64,000 nucleotides of DNA from Heterobasidion occidentale. Lineage: Eukaryota; Basidiomycota; Agaricomycetes; Russulales; Bondarzewiaceae. The DNA lies in contig JBCAQO010000009.1 in the NCBI GenBank assembly GCA_039111635.1, positions 620,001 to 684,000 of the forward strand. Reading direction: 5' to 3'. Below are positions 1 to 11,405 of the stretch, in pieces. Made by a program: the position numbers and the translations under genes. Every line of letters begins with the position of its first letter. The stretch's first letter is position 1. The notes under the pieces were generated by a model, which did not search any database, was not told the DNA's origin, and saw only the letters and a program-made list of their open reading frames with translations.

Positions 1-564
1 TGGCGGAGACGGGGACGGGGAGGGCGTGCGCGAGGGCGGAGACTGCGGCGCGGCGCGAGGCAACGTAGAGGATGGGAAGGGTGGATAGGAAGCGAGGGGG
101 GGGCGCACCGATGTTTTCGACGAGGGGCCAGTCGGGCTGCGGGAGGAGGTAGGCGCCGTAGTGCCCCTCGCGGGCGGCTTCTTGTGGGCAGCCGAGATTG
201 AGATCTGCAGGGTCGCCGGCGGGGGCGGGACAGGCGCCGACCCGCTGAGTGCGCAATTAACGCGTCGCGAGGCGACTCGCTCACCGACGGCGTCGCAGTA
301 GCCGAGGAGGGTGCGGGCGGCGCGGACGAGGGTGTCGGGGTCGTTGCCCGCGAGCTGGACGACGACGGGGCGGTCGTGGGGCGCGCCGAGGCCGCGCTGG
401 TGGGCCTCGAGGTAGGGCTGGTCTGCGAGGAGGCGGTCGGGGAGGAGCATCTGGGTGTAGGCGAGGGTGGCGCCGTGTGTGCGGGTGAGGATGCGGAAGG
501 GGAGGTCGCTCTGGTTGACCATCGGGGCTGCGATGAGCGACAGGTCTGGGAGGTGGCTGGCCAT
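1..564 (-). CDS. DUS1: tRNA-dihydrouridine synthase (DUS1-type), 5' part, cut by the left window edge
   Basis: Flavoenzyme that reduces uridine to dihydrouridine in the D-loop of tRNA. Reading leftwards from ATG 564 there are three exons: 564-285, 204-109 and 42-1. The introns are GT-AG and both junctions keep the frame. The first exon carries the FMN-binding start AAPMVNQSDLPFR, followed by a Dus-type stretch ending PVVVQLAGNDPD. The second exon opens with DLNLGCPQEAAREGHYGAYL, the family signature that normally holds the catalytic Cys region (CPQ). The third begins the ALPVPVSAK strand. About 139 codons are present; the TIM-barrel remainder and the helical domain lie outside the window. It is divergent from the ABC transporter across about 190 bp. 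An upstream in-frame exon cannot be excluded because AAPMV starts close to the chosen Met. Family assignment is firm; the DUS1 subtype is inferred from the motif wording. Confidence 0.88.
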   Translation of the reverse strand, partial: MASHLPDLSLIAAPMVNQSDLPFRILTRTHGATLAYTQMLLPDRLLADQPYLEAHQRGLGAPHDRPVVVQLAGNDPDTLVRAARTLLGYCDAVGERVASRRVNCALSGSAPVPPPPATLQISISAAHKKPPARGTTAPTSSRSPTGPSSKTSVRPPLASYPPFPSSTLPRAAPQSPPSRTPSPSPSPP

Positions 565-756
565 CGCGCAGGACGACGAGGACGAGGAGGCGGAGGAGGA
601 GGAGTGCAGGTACGGACAGGCGCTGAGTCATGGGTGCGGAGCCGTGTGTGTGATGACCGCGTGGACGCTCGTTGCGATAAGTTGAAGACGAGTCAAGGCC
701 AGCCGCCTGCAGCTGTATATAGAGCGCCGTCCGTCCACCGCCAGAGCAAGCACTCC
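565..756. promoter_or_regulatory. Divergent promoter between DUS1 and the ABC transporter, with TATA box
   Basis: A 192-bp spacer separates the two start codons. A TATATA at 716-721 lies about 35 bp upstream of the transporter ATG (757), so the mRNA leader would be very short or transcription starts close to the ATG. No other motif was recognised. Confidence 0.5.
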
Positions 757-3700
757 ATGCCTCGCTTCCAGCTGCCCATCGCGGTCGCTCTAGCGGCCAG
801 TGCGCTCGCCAGTGCCGCCCTCTTCGCCCTCGCAGCGCCAAAAGAGGGCAAGATACAGCTGCCGCTGCACGCAGACGGCGAAGGCGAACAGATATACGAA
901 CACGACCCCTTCGACGTCACCGCACCCGAGGACGTCGTCGACGGCGAGCCAATAGACGAGGCCGCTTTCTGGGCCCGGGTACGTCCACCGCACCACCCCC
1001 TTACCACCCCGATCCACGCTCACCCCGCCCGCAGACGCGTCTCAGAAAGGCCCTGCTCGCCCTCTTCTTCGTCGCCGCCCTCGCCATCCAGGCCGCCCTC
1101 CTCGGCTGGTCCCTCTCCCTCGACGACCGCCAGAACGCTCTCGTCTACGCCCTCCACGCCCTCTTCGCCGCCTACCTCCTCCTCCGCGCCGTCTCCGCCC
1201 TCGCCCAGGACACCACCGGCCCGCACACAGAATCCATCGTCCACCTCTCCGCGCTCTCGTCGCTCGCTCTCGCGCTGCTCGGCATCACCGCCCTCCTCCC
1301 GACCGAGCACGCCTTTGAATATTCCCACGTCGCCGCCCTCTGGCACACCGTCCTCGCCCTCTACGCCGCCGCCGCCCTCGTCGCCGTCACCACCCCGACC
1401 GGCCCCCCGCTGCACTTCCCCGAGGCACAGATCTACTCCGAAAGACCGTCGCGGCCATCACCAACAAGGTCCCCGACAACGTCTGCGGCGTCACCGGTAC
1501 GTCTGCCCCGCGCTCCCGCTCCTCCGTTCTAAAAATGCTCACGCGCGCGCGCGCGCGTGCACACACAGGCGCCTCCGTCTGGGACACGCTGCTCTTCTCG
1601 TACACGACCAAGGTCGTCATGCTCGGCAACACCGCCGAGAGCCTCGACATCGGCGACCTCCCCATCGTGCCAGGCGACATGCGCGCGACCGCGCTCTTCG
1701 CCGCCATGCGCGCGACGCTGCGCACCGTGACTCTGCGCGTCGGCACCTGGCGCCCGCGCCCGGGCGCCGGCTGGGAGCTCATCTACCGCCTGGTGCGCCT
1801 CAACGCGCGCGCGTTCGCGCTGCAGATGGCGCTCGCGGGGTCGGGCGCGCTGGTGTACTACGCGCCGCCGTTCTTCCTCAGGGAGCTCGTGGCGTATCTG
1901 GAGAGCGACCCCGAGCGGGGGCGCCGCGCGTGGGGGTGGTTCTACGCGATCTGCTTGTTCGCGTCGACGGCGGCCGTGCATCTGCGTGAGTGTCTCGCTC
2001 TGTTTTTTGGGGGTTCTGCGGTGCTGATCGCGCGCGCGCGCGGGGGGAAGTCACGGGCCAGCTGTGGTCGATCTCGACGACGACGATCCAGGTGCGGCTC
2101 AAGGTGCAGCTCAACTCGATCCTCTTCGCAAAGACGCTCGTGCGCAAGGACGTCGCGTCGTCCGCCCCGCCACCGAAGACGCGGGCAAGTCCTCCCCTGA
2201 GGACAAGGACGCGGAGAAGAAGGACGACGAGGAGGGCGACTTTTCGAGCAAGGCGCAGATCATGACGCTCATGACGACCGACGTGGACCGCGTGAGCGAG
2301 TTTGCGTGGCATCTGTTCACGCTCGTCGGTGCGTGCCCCGCGGCCCCGTCTCCCGCCTCGTCCGCGCGCCTCTCACGTCCTTCCGTGCGTCCACCCGTTC
2401 GTTGTCGTTGTGCGGCCCGCAGACTCGCCGATCGAGATCGCGATCGGGACCGTGTTCCTGTACAAGCTGCTCGGCGCGTCGTCCTTCTTCGGGCTCGCGG
2501 CGACGTGCGTGTTCCTGCCGCTGAACCACTTCGCGGGTAAGGTCGTCGTCGGCGCGCAGGATAGCTTGATGAAGGCGCGCGACGAGCGCGTGAGCCTCAT
2601 GAACGAGGTGCGTGCGCGCGGTCCGTCCGCTGTCCGACGCGATGATGTGATCGTTGTGGGGCTTGTAGATACTTGGGGCCATCAGGATGCTCAAGGTGCG
2701 TCGCTGTCTCGCCGGCGCGGCGGTGCGGAGCTGATGTTTACGCGCACCGGACTATAGTTCATGGCGTGGGAGCGCAGCTTCGAGGCGCGCGTCCTCAAGA
2801 TCCGCGAAAAGGAGCTCAAGTACCAGAAGCTCAACTACACCATCGAGGTACGTACACGGCTCTCGCCCCTCTCGCCCTTGCCGCTTCACCATACTGACGC
2901 GCCAGCGTGCGCTCGAAGACGCTTTGGAACGCAATTTGGTGGGTCGTGTTTTTTGTTGGGTCGGTAGGTGGGATCGGGCTGATCGTGGTTGTCGTGGGCC
3001 GTCGCGAACAGGAACGCGTCGCCCATCGTGGTCACGCTCGTCGCGTTCTACCACTTCGCGGTCGTGCGCGAGCAGGTGCTGACCCCCTCGATCGCGTTCA
3101 CATCTGTACGTGTCCCCGCACATGCACACACACGCTCACACAAAATATTCATTCTTTCTTTTCATCTCCTTTCATTGCTTTCTTCCAGATTGCAGGCGAG
3201 TGGCGGACGGCTTCGTGATGGCCTCGAATCGGGCGATGCTGACCCCCGCGCGGCGTGCAGTGTTCTCCGAGATGAAGTTCGCGCTCAACGCGCTCCCGAG
3301 ACGCTCATCAACATGCTCCAGGTACCGTCCCCCCACCCGTCCGCCCGTCCGCCTGCCCGTTCCAACCTGATCGTGACCTTGGCCCACAGAGCCTCGTCTC
3401 CCTGCGGCGCATCGAGAAATACCTGCACGGCGCGGAGGTCGCGCCCGTCCCGCCGCTCGGCGGCGCGCCGGTGCCCGTCGCGTTCCAGGGCGCGACGGTG
3501 ACGTGGCCGCAGGACCGCGCGCGCGGGGCCGGGGCGAGCGCGGGGCCCTCGGCGGCGCCGACGCCGCGGAACAAGTTCGTGCTCGTTGGGTTGAACCTCG
3601 CGTTCCCGCGGGACCGGCTGTCGCTCGTGTGCGGGAAGCTGGGGAGCGGGAAGACGCTGCTGCTGCTCGGTGAGTGCGCTCGGAGCGTGTGTGCCGGAGC

Positions 3701-6700
3701 GTGTGTTGATCGGTGGTCGTGTGTGTGCAGCGCTGCTGGGCGAGGCGGATTTGTTGACGGGGCAGGTGTCGTGCCCGCGGACGCCGCCGGACGCGATCGC
3801 CGCGTTCGCGAAGGAGTCTCCGACGGACGAGGAGTGGGTCGTGGAGGGCGTGTGCGCGTATGTCCCGCAGGTGCGTGTGTGCGCGCGCGAACGCGGCGTC
3901 CGACGCTGGCTCACATTTTTCTTTTTGTGCGGTGGAAGACTGCTTGGCTCCGGAACGCGTCTATCAAAGGTGAGCAAAGGCAGTGACTTTCCGCAGGGCG
4001 TTGATGGGATCGAATCGTCGCGCGGGACGGCGCCGCAGACAACATTTTGTTCAATTTGCCGCTGGATGAGCGGCGCTATCAAAAGACACTTGAGGTGAGC
4101 GGGCGGCTCCGGTGGCCTGATCTGTCGGAATGCGCGGCGATATGGCGATGCTTAACCGCGGTGCTTGGCAGGTGTGCGCGCTGCTGAATGATCTGAATAT
4201 ACTGGAGGACGGAGACGAGTCGGAGATCGGGGAGCGCGGGGTACGTGCACGGCTTTGATCCCCGAGACGGCGGCCGGTTTGTTGATACCGTTTTTCCGGT
4301 CTGCAGGTGAACTTGTCTGGAGGACAGAAGGCGCGAGGTGCGCTCGTTTCGCGTCGGGCGGGTGCTGACCCGCGCTAACTGACGATTTACAGTGTCGCTC
4401 GCGCGCGCGGTGTACTCCCGCGCGTCGATCTTGCTTTTGGACGACGTCCTTTCTGCCGGTGAGCGCCCCCGCGGCTCCTATTTTCCCCATATCGCATCAG
4501 ATGCTGAGCGCTCGCGCAGTCGACGCGCACACGGCACACCATCTTTATTACGAGTGCCTCAAGGGCGACCTGATGCGCGGGCGGACCGTCGTGCTCGTGT
4601 CGCACCACGTGCAGCTGTGCACGCCCGGCGCGGACTACGTCGTCGCGCTCGACAACGGGCGCGTGCTCTTCCAGGGCGCGCGCGAGGCGTTCCAGGCGTC
4701 GGACGTCCTGTCTGGGCTCGTGCAGTCCGGAGCCGCGGACGCGGATGCGGAGCAAGATGCGGAGCCAGAGACGATCGAGGCGGACCTGAAGGTCCTCGAC
4801 GAGGAGGCGCGCGCGCACGCGCACGCGGCGGACGCATCGGGCGGCGAGCCGGCGTCGGAGACGAGCTCGACGGCCGTCACGTCTGTGAGCGCCGAGGCCA
4901 AGGCGGACCGGAAGGCGCCGCGGAAGCTCGTCGAGGAGGAGAAGCGCGCGGTGGGCAGGATCGAGCGGAGCGTGTGGGACCTGTACATCCGAGCGTCGGG
5001 CGGCGCGGTGTACTGGGTCGTGTTCGCGCTCGTGCTGCTGTTGGCTGCGGCGGGCCCGGTCGCGGAGAACGGGTGGCTGTCGGTCTGGTCTGGGGCGTCT
5101 GAGGCGTCTGAGCGCGAGCCGAGGACTCCAATGTTTTACATCGTCGTGTATGCTTCGGTGGGTGCTTGGTCTTGCTATTTTTGGCGTCTTGTGATGCTGA
5201 TTTGTTTGTGAAGATTACCGCCGCTGGTGAGCTCGTCGGCCCTCTGTGTTGTGCTTGGCGGATACTCACCGCGTCACTGCAGGCCTTGTCATCACTACGC
5301 TTCGTTGGTTCATCCTTTGTGAGCGATCATTCCGAGCTCTCGTCTCTTCTCCATATTGATTGAACGGCCAGATCGCGGATCGATCCATGCTTCGACTGTG
5401 CTGTACAAAAGTATTTATGGTTTGTCTCACGGCGTGTTGCTGTTCCGCTGACGGCATGCGCGACAGGGCTTTTGGAGACCGTGCTGTTCGCGAACATCCG
5501 TTTCCACGACACCGTCTCCCGCGGGCGTCTGTTGAACAGGTTCGGAAAGGACTTTGAAGGTGCGGGTGGATGCGCGTGTCGCGAGTGTCGGCGCGTTTGC
5601 TGAGGCGTATGTATTTCTCTATGGCAGGTATCGACAGCAGCCTGTCGGACAACTTTGGCCGCAGTATCATGTTTGGGCTGTCCGCGTTCACGACGCTCGT
5701 GACCATCAGCATCGTCGGCGGCCTGCCGTTCTTCATCTCCGCGGTGCTGCTCGGGTCCCTGTATTACAGAGGTGCGTCCCCCCGATGTACATGTCCCACA
5801 TTTTTCGACGACCGTGCTCATCGACGGCTTGGATTCAGCTGCCAAGGTAGAGTCACACATATTGATGGCCGGACGACGAGCGCTGACTGCGTTTTTGTGC
5901 GACGAAATAGGTGTACGGCCAGACGTCGCGGGACATGCGCAGATTGGGTGCGTCGGCTTGTTGATGCGCGGCGCTGGGTTCGATGACTGACGTGTTGCCG
6001 TCGGACAGACTCGGTCACGAGGTCGCCTCTATACTCCATTTATGGCGAGACCATCGCGGGCGTCACGATCCTTCGCGCGTTCGGCGCGTCTTCCAAGTTC
6101 CTCCGCGACATGCTCCGATGCGTGGACACGGTACGCCGGCTGCTGCGTTGACGTTGCTTGGTTTGCATGGATACTGATTTTATGTTTTTGGGAAGAACAC
6201 CAATCCGTATTACTGGATGTGGGGAGGTGAGTTAATTCGTTTATCTTTGATTGGAGCGTCTCTGATTCTATTTTGTTGGCAGTCAACCGCTGGCTCTCTG
6301 TCCGGTTCAATCTCCTGTCGAGTGCCATCGTCGGCGTGACCGCCGTGGTGGCCATCCTTACGCCGAGCATAGACGCGGCTCTGGCTGGCTTCATCCTGGC
6401 GTTCGCTTCTACCATTACGAATGACGTACGTGCTGCATCTCTGCACGTCGAGATACCGAGACTGATTGATGCTCTTGCAGATTCTCTTTTTGGTCCGACG
6501 GTTCGTCAGTTTGGAGCAGTCGATGGTGAGCTCTCACGCCGTCGGTGCCGTGTTGGCCACTGATGACCGCCGCTTGGCCTCAGGTGGCGCTCGAACGAGT
6601 AAAGGAGTATTCTGAGCTGAAGCGCGAGCCACCCGAGTTCATCGAGCCCCGCCCGCCCGCTTCGTGGCCTTCCAAGGGAGAAATCGACTGCGAAGGGCTC

Positions 6701-7965
6701 GTCATCAGATACGCGGTGAGCGTCGTCATCACCGACAAGCGGCGGCTCGCGCGACTCACTCTGCACACAGCCCGACCTGCCGAACGTGTTGCACAACCTC
6801 AACTTTTCCATCCGTCCTGGCGAAAAGGTGGGCGTGGTCGTTCTTTCGTGCGGATGATGTTTTCTCAGGCGGCGTTCGCAGGTCGGCATTCTCGGCCGAA
6901 CGGGGTCTGGGAAGAGTACGCTTGCGCTGTCCTTCTTCCGCTTTGTCGAGGCCACCGAAGGGTGCATCCGCGTCGACGGGCTCGACATCTCGCAGATCGG
7001 CCTCACCGATCTCAGGAGCAAATTGACGATCATCCCTCGTGAGCTTCTTGCTTTGCTTTGAGTTTTGTGGGAAGTTCTCAGCGCGCACGCCAACAGAGGA
7101 CCCCACCATCTTGAGCGGGACCGTTCGGTCTACGCTCGACGTGTTCAATGAATATCAAGACGCTGAGATCGTAGGCTGTCCGCTATCATCTCCTTCTGAA
7201 CTGCTCACTCACGGGACTCTCAGTACGAAGCTCTTCGTCGTGTTCATCTGATACCTTCGGAGGAGCACTCAGACGATCCCCAAGACCTCGTCAATGCTAA
7301 TGTTTTCCGCAGCCTGGATTCTCCGGTATCGGAAGGAGGAGACAATTTCTCCACTGGGTACAATCCAACCAACCGACGACTCCTGCGTTGGTTGATTAAC
7401 TGACTGAATCCCTATAGAGAAAAGCAGTGCTGTGCATGGCGCGGGCTATCTTAAAACGTTCAAGAGTGCTAGTTATGGACGAGGTGAGATCCACACCCAT
7501 CACGCGTCAGCATATTGGTGGCTGAAGTAGAATGATCTTGTAGGCGACGGCGAGGTGAGTCTCAATGCGTGTTTTGCTTGGCGCGCATCTGAGTTGGTGA
7601 TCAGCGTCGACTACGCAACCGACGAGCTCATCAGCAAGACCATACGACAGTGAGTCTCTCCTCTCAAACGTCAGATCCCCGAGTTGACCCGGCCTTGCAG
7701 CGAATTCGCGGAAAGCACTATCCTGACCATCGCTCATCGCCTGCGCACGGTCATCGACTACAACCGAGTCAGTCCACCACGCGAGCCGCCTCAATTTTGC
7801 ACTGACAGCATTTTGCAGGTGATGCTCTTGGAGGATGGTCGCATCGTGGAGTTCGACAGCCCGAGAAACCTGCTCTCGGACCCTTCGTCCAAGTTCTACT
7901 CGCTTTGCAAGGCCACAGGCAAGAATGAGTTCGCGGTGCTGAAGAAAATGGCGAGCGCCAAATAG
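757..7965 (+). CDS. ABCC (MRP-type) full ABC transporter with N-terminal TMD0
   Basis: Membrane exporter of conjugates or drugs, vacuolar or plasma membrane in related fungal ABCC proteins; roughly 1,400-1,450 codons over about 30 short exons. Visible order: hydrophobic N-terminus (TMD0), TMD1, NBD1, charged linker, TMD2, NBD2. NBD1 has Walker [10 protein letters not shown]-loop YVPQTAW, signature LSGGQKAR, Walker B ILLLDDV and H-loop VSHH. The second D in place of the catalytic Glu is the usual degenerate site of ABCC proteins. NBD2 has [22 protein letters not shown], signature around STGEKQ, VLVMDEATASVD and LTIAHRL. The frame slips by one base near 2165-2172 (acidic linker within TMD1) and near 7427-7430 (inside the NBD2 signature). 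Both look like single-base losses. A 7-nt micro-exon lies near 3189-3195. Substrate cannot be told from sequence. Confidence 0.9.
1541..1567. repeat. Alternating purine-pyrimidine (CG)n(CA)n tract in an ABC-transporter intron
   Basis: Twenty-seven bases alternate strictly between purine and pyrimidine: a CG run passes into a CA run right at the 3' splice site of an intron. A second short CG run lies near 2029-2042 in a later intron. Such tracts can adopt Z-DNA and are prone to slippage. Confidence 0.7.
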
Positions 7966-8201
7966 ATCAAGCGATGCTGGGGGTGCCACTCTCACCGCTA
8001 CATATAGAAAGTCGAAATGACTGTGTTCCACATGATCGTGTGCCGCGAGGGCGCAATTGAAGACGGAAGCGGAAGCGTAAGCCGTGATCCGCGTCAAGCA
8101 GTGCTGGGTCTTTCAAGATCGTGCCGGGTCTCTCAAGACCTGCTCGCTGGCCTCCTCTGAGGCTTGTAGGAGAAGTGGGCCGGCAAAGCACATCAGGCCC
8201 T

Positions 8202-9211
8202 ATGAGCTTTGTGAATCTACTCATCGTAAGCGTCCCGTTGATACTCGCTGCGCCCATTTTCGGAAGCCAGTATCATAGCAGGCAACCAATGTATTCGCCC
8301 CGTCAACGGCCCCGTGTGGCTTCGGCTGAATATCTCTTGCGTCGGCTTCCCAAACGAATTCGAGACAGTCGGCTGCGATGGCAATTCCGGCGGCAAAGGC
8401 TGTGAGCGGGCGCCTGCGGATATATGGGTCCATCCGAAGACTCATCAGACCGACTCTGAATTATCAAGACACCTGCAGCTGGGGTCAGCTTTCATACAGG
8501 TTTGCGTCGGTGCTTTGAATCTTGAGTATGAGCGAGATTTTCCCTGAAAGGATCCGTCGACCATATTGGCTCTTCTTTTCCAGGCACTCTGGGAATGGTC
8601 CCGCAGTGTGGTCCTAATACGGAGAACGCGTTGTCAAGTCGGGCTCGTCTGCCACTGTCTTCCACCCATGCTTGTCGAGCGACCGACAGATATCTTCATT
8701 GAAATCAGACGACTACAGTACCGACGCAGTTGGTACGGAGCATCAGCCATCAAGCCATCAGGGAACAAGATTTGTTGCGGCCGTGCTCGGTGACCTGCCC
8801 ATCATCCGTCTGTCCGCTCAACTCTGACGGATATCTGATCGTCTCCGCCGCGCTCGCCGAGACTGGTATGAACAAGGCTGAGAAGTGTTTCGTGTGAATA
8901 GTTGGCCCTAAGCATGTTCTTCAGATTCGTCACCTCTTCAGGCTCCGATGTTAGGTGACGATGGATGGGAATCAAGGCTGGCTGGTTGCTGATATATAAC
9001 ACTCACGTCACTTGCTCCCCGATTCCTGCGCTCGACGCGGTTGCAAGTGCCTCGGACATTCTCGCTGCTCTCGCTCTCGACGTGAGTGCTTGATGGCCTC
9101 GTTGGATCTATCACTCATGAGTCACTCCAGGTAGAACGTCGAGACTCTGATCTGGACGGAGCCGCCGATATCCCCAAACTTGCAAACGATGCAGCTCGAA
9201 GATCTCAGTAG
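8202..9211 (+). pseudogene. Candidate decayed or badly sequenced secreted-protein gene, not recognised
   Basis: At 8202 a Met is followed by a good signal-peptide-like run (SFVNLLIVSVPLILAA). After about 8265 protein-like sequence continues in a different frame, with Cys- and Gly-rich text (VGCDGNSGGKGC) up to about 8500. A plausible GT-AG intron follows, then MVPQCGPNT, and further open stretches with stops between them reach 9211. No single frame spans the region even with introns. It could be a dead gene, a gene with several base-level indels, or chance. I do not recognise a family. It lies between the transporter stop and a membrane-protein gene on the same strand, and could conceivably be part of the latter's 5' end. 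Confidence 0.3.
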
Positions 9212-9276
9212 TGGGGTCTTAGGAGGTGATCACATCGGCTCTGTGCTAGACGCTGCTAATCCAACATGAAATAGGC

Positions 9277-10471
9277 ATGCGTATTCATCACCGTCGACGC
9301 CGTTCACCACTGGTTGGTGCTGGACAGGCGCTGGGTCAGCCTGATGTCCGAGGCCGTGATGAGCCGTCGAGCTCCAAGTCGAGCTCCAAGCAGGGCTCAA
9401 ACGCAGATTCTAAATCAAACTCAAATCCAAATCCTAAACAGGGCTCCAATTCCAACTCGGATCCTCTACAGGCTTCGTGTGCTGAACTCCAAGGCTCATG
9501 CCCGCATTGTGCCCACGTCCCCAACACGGATCCCAGCATCATGTATTCCTCAGGGTGGGCCGTGAACACCACTGGTAATAACTTGTTTCATACTACGTTC
9601 TTGCCTGAAACGTCTGCAATATATATGTTCCGAGGTAAGATCCCCCAACTTTTCCTCTTGCGGTGAAATGTCGACGAACACGAACCGCAGGCACCGGCAT
9701 CACCGTTTTTGGACGGGTGCTTCCAAACGACCCAGCTGCCGGCATATTCCCTCCAGCAGCGAACTACACTATCGACGGTATGCAATATCCGAGTGCGAAC
9801 CTTTCCAGCTCCCAGCAACCTATTTGCCAAACCATGTTTACCACGCCGAGCCCTTTGTCCGATGCTGAACACATTCTGGTCATTACGGTAACGAACGCGA
9901 CGATTCTCAATCCGTTCTCTCTCTCGCTTCTTGCCATCAACGCTACAACGGAGGACCAGTCGAATTTATCATCATCTCCCCCTCCATCGAACCACAGCAT
10001 GCCAAATCAGAATGGCATGCCAAACCAGAATGGCATGTCAAACCAGAATGGCATGTTTGGTCCGCTGGGAAAGCATTCCAAGAAAATGGGAGATAGTGAT
10101 AAAACCGTGATCATCGTCGCGGCAGTCCTAGGTTCAATCGTTGTCCTTCTAGTCACTGCGATGCTGCTCTTCTTCTACTTGCGCCAGCGCCGAGCAAGAA
10201 AGACGCGCACGTTCAGCGACAAGCTTAGGGATCGTTGGATTGCAGACAGCCCAACGTTTGATACGAGAGGAGGTGGGTCCTCTGTCCATCGAAGACCGGA
10301 CGAGTCGCTCAACGTCTAACAGCGCCGACGCTGACCAGGACAGACTCGATCATGCGCAACAATCCGAGCCACTTCAGTTTCCCTTTGCCGTATAATCCGA
10401 GTTCGGAAACCGCGCACTCTCCTGCGCTGTCTCCTGTTGCGCTCAAGACGCCAATCAAAGGCGATATTTGA
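9277..10471 (+). CDS. Single-pass membrane protein with Ser/Asn-rich ectodomain (fungal hypothetical)
   Basis: Three exons, 9277-9634, 9691-10272 and 10344-10471, join in frame to about 355 residues. The N-terminus is Ser/Asn/Lys-rich low complexity. Then comes an extracellular domain starting near TDPSIMYSSGW, with several N-glycosylation sequons, a style common in basidiomycete surface proteins of unknown function. A threefold 6-residue repeat (MPNQNG and variants) precedes the transmembrane helix VIIVAAVLGSIVVLLV, which is followed by the basic stop-transfer RQRRARK. The cytoplasmic tail is short and Ser/Pro-rich. The chosen ATG gives no signal peptide, and other frames around 9260-9350 also look coding, so the true 5' end is uncertain and may lie upstream behind an intron ending at 9273. 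The architecture resembles Mid2/Wsc-like sensors only in general plan; no function is assigned. Confidence 0.65.
9999..10052 (+). repeat. 18-bp tandem repeat, three copies, in frame
   Basis: Three 18-bp units begin at 9999, 10017 and 10035 and encode MPNQNG-type hexapeptides just outside the membrane helix. Differences between units are third-position or single substitutions, so the repeat is kept at protein level. Confidence 0.85.
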
Positions 10472-11405
10472 AAGGCCCTTACCTCGGTGGGGTATGGGGT
10501 CCAGTCATCACGTGTGGGGATATGCATCCCCTTGTTATGGTTAACAGGCAGTCGTGCGTTCCGCAGAGCATGGATGATTTCAGCCCTGGACTAGCTTTGA
10601 CTTTCCTTGTTATTTCCATTTGCCGGGGTCTGGCGAACCTTTTCGGTTCTGGCGTTCTTCTTGCAGGGGTCGGACGACCTTTCCTTTGCATCTGTCAGCG
10701 TTTGCGGCCCCTGCCCCTTGCATGTATGTATACCTCTGATGGACATGTTGTTCTGGGTCGTACCACTCCCTGTGTAATTACAAAGTCATACTATATATTT
10801 ATGTACCGTTTTGATGTTTGGGCCTACCCCGCCTCAGCTGACGAGGCAGATGGAGGACGGGGCTAGCAATCGAAGATATCTGGCCGAGGTCTGGTCCCAG
10901 CTGGTCGACCTATATTTGTAGTGCTCACGCGGATGCGGAACAATTCACGGGACACGATTGGTTACGGCCGGGCACGGAAGGGCTGGTCGTGAAGCGAGAA
11001 TGTGATAGATCGTGATGAGAGAGGCGCGGCTGGTCGGGGAGGAGACGAGAAAGGTCCTTGATCAGACGGCGCTCACGTCCAAAGTTGCTCATGTCTGCGC
11101 AGCCTCATGGGATTTGCCAGCGGCCCTCAGGCTTTTCGGTCTCGTCCCTTGCTATGTTACAGCCCCTCCGCGTTCCGGATTACGCGCCCGCTCGAATCAT
11201 TCGCATAAAAAGCGGATGACCATGCCATCCTCCCTTCCGCTCCGTTTTTCTCATCACTGCTCGCTTCCAGACCGTTCCTCTCCAGTGCGGTTGACAACAG
11301 ATCGCAGCCCTGGGAACATTCGCGCCAGCAACCATAAGTTTTCTCTCTCGTTCCCTCCTCCGCCCCAAGCCCCCCTCCTTCGCACTATCACGGGCCTTCT
11401 CTACC
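10472..11405. other. Intergenic, no gene recognised; holds the malic enzyme promoter
   Basis: Both strands are broken by stops and no conserved protein text is visible. The last 150 bp before 11406 is pyrimidine-rich (CTCTC and CCCTCC runs), as is common just upstream of basidiomycete start sites. Confidence 0.5.

Noticed and set aside
376..1989. 537-codon plus-strand open frame over the DUS1/ABC start
   Set aside because: It reads antisense through DUS1 exon 1 and out of frame through the transporter exons; product is Pro/Arg/Ser low complexity typical of GC-rich shadows.
2850..2945. A third frame slip in the ABC transporter after KLNYTIE
   Set aside because: Using the later acceptor ending CGAAG gives TLWNAIWNASP in frame, so an ordinary intron explains it.
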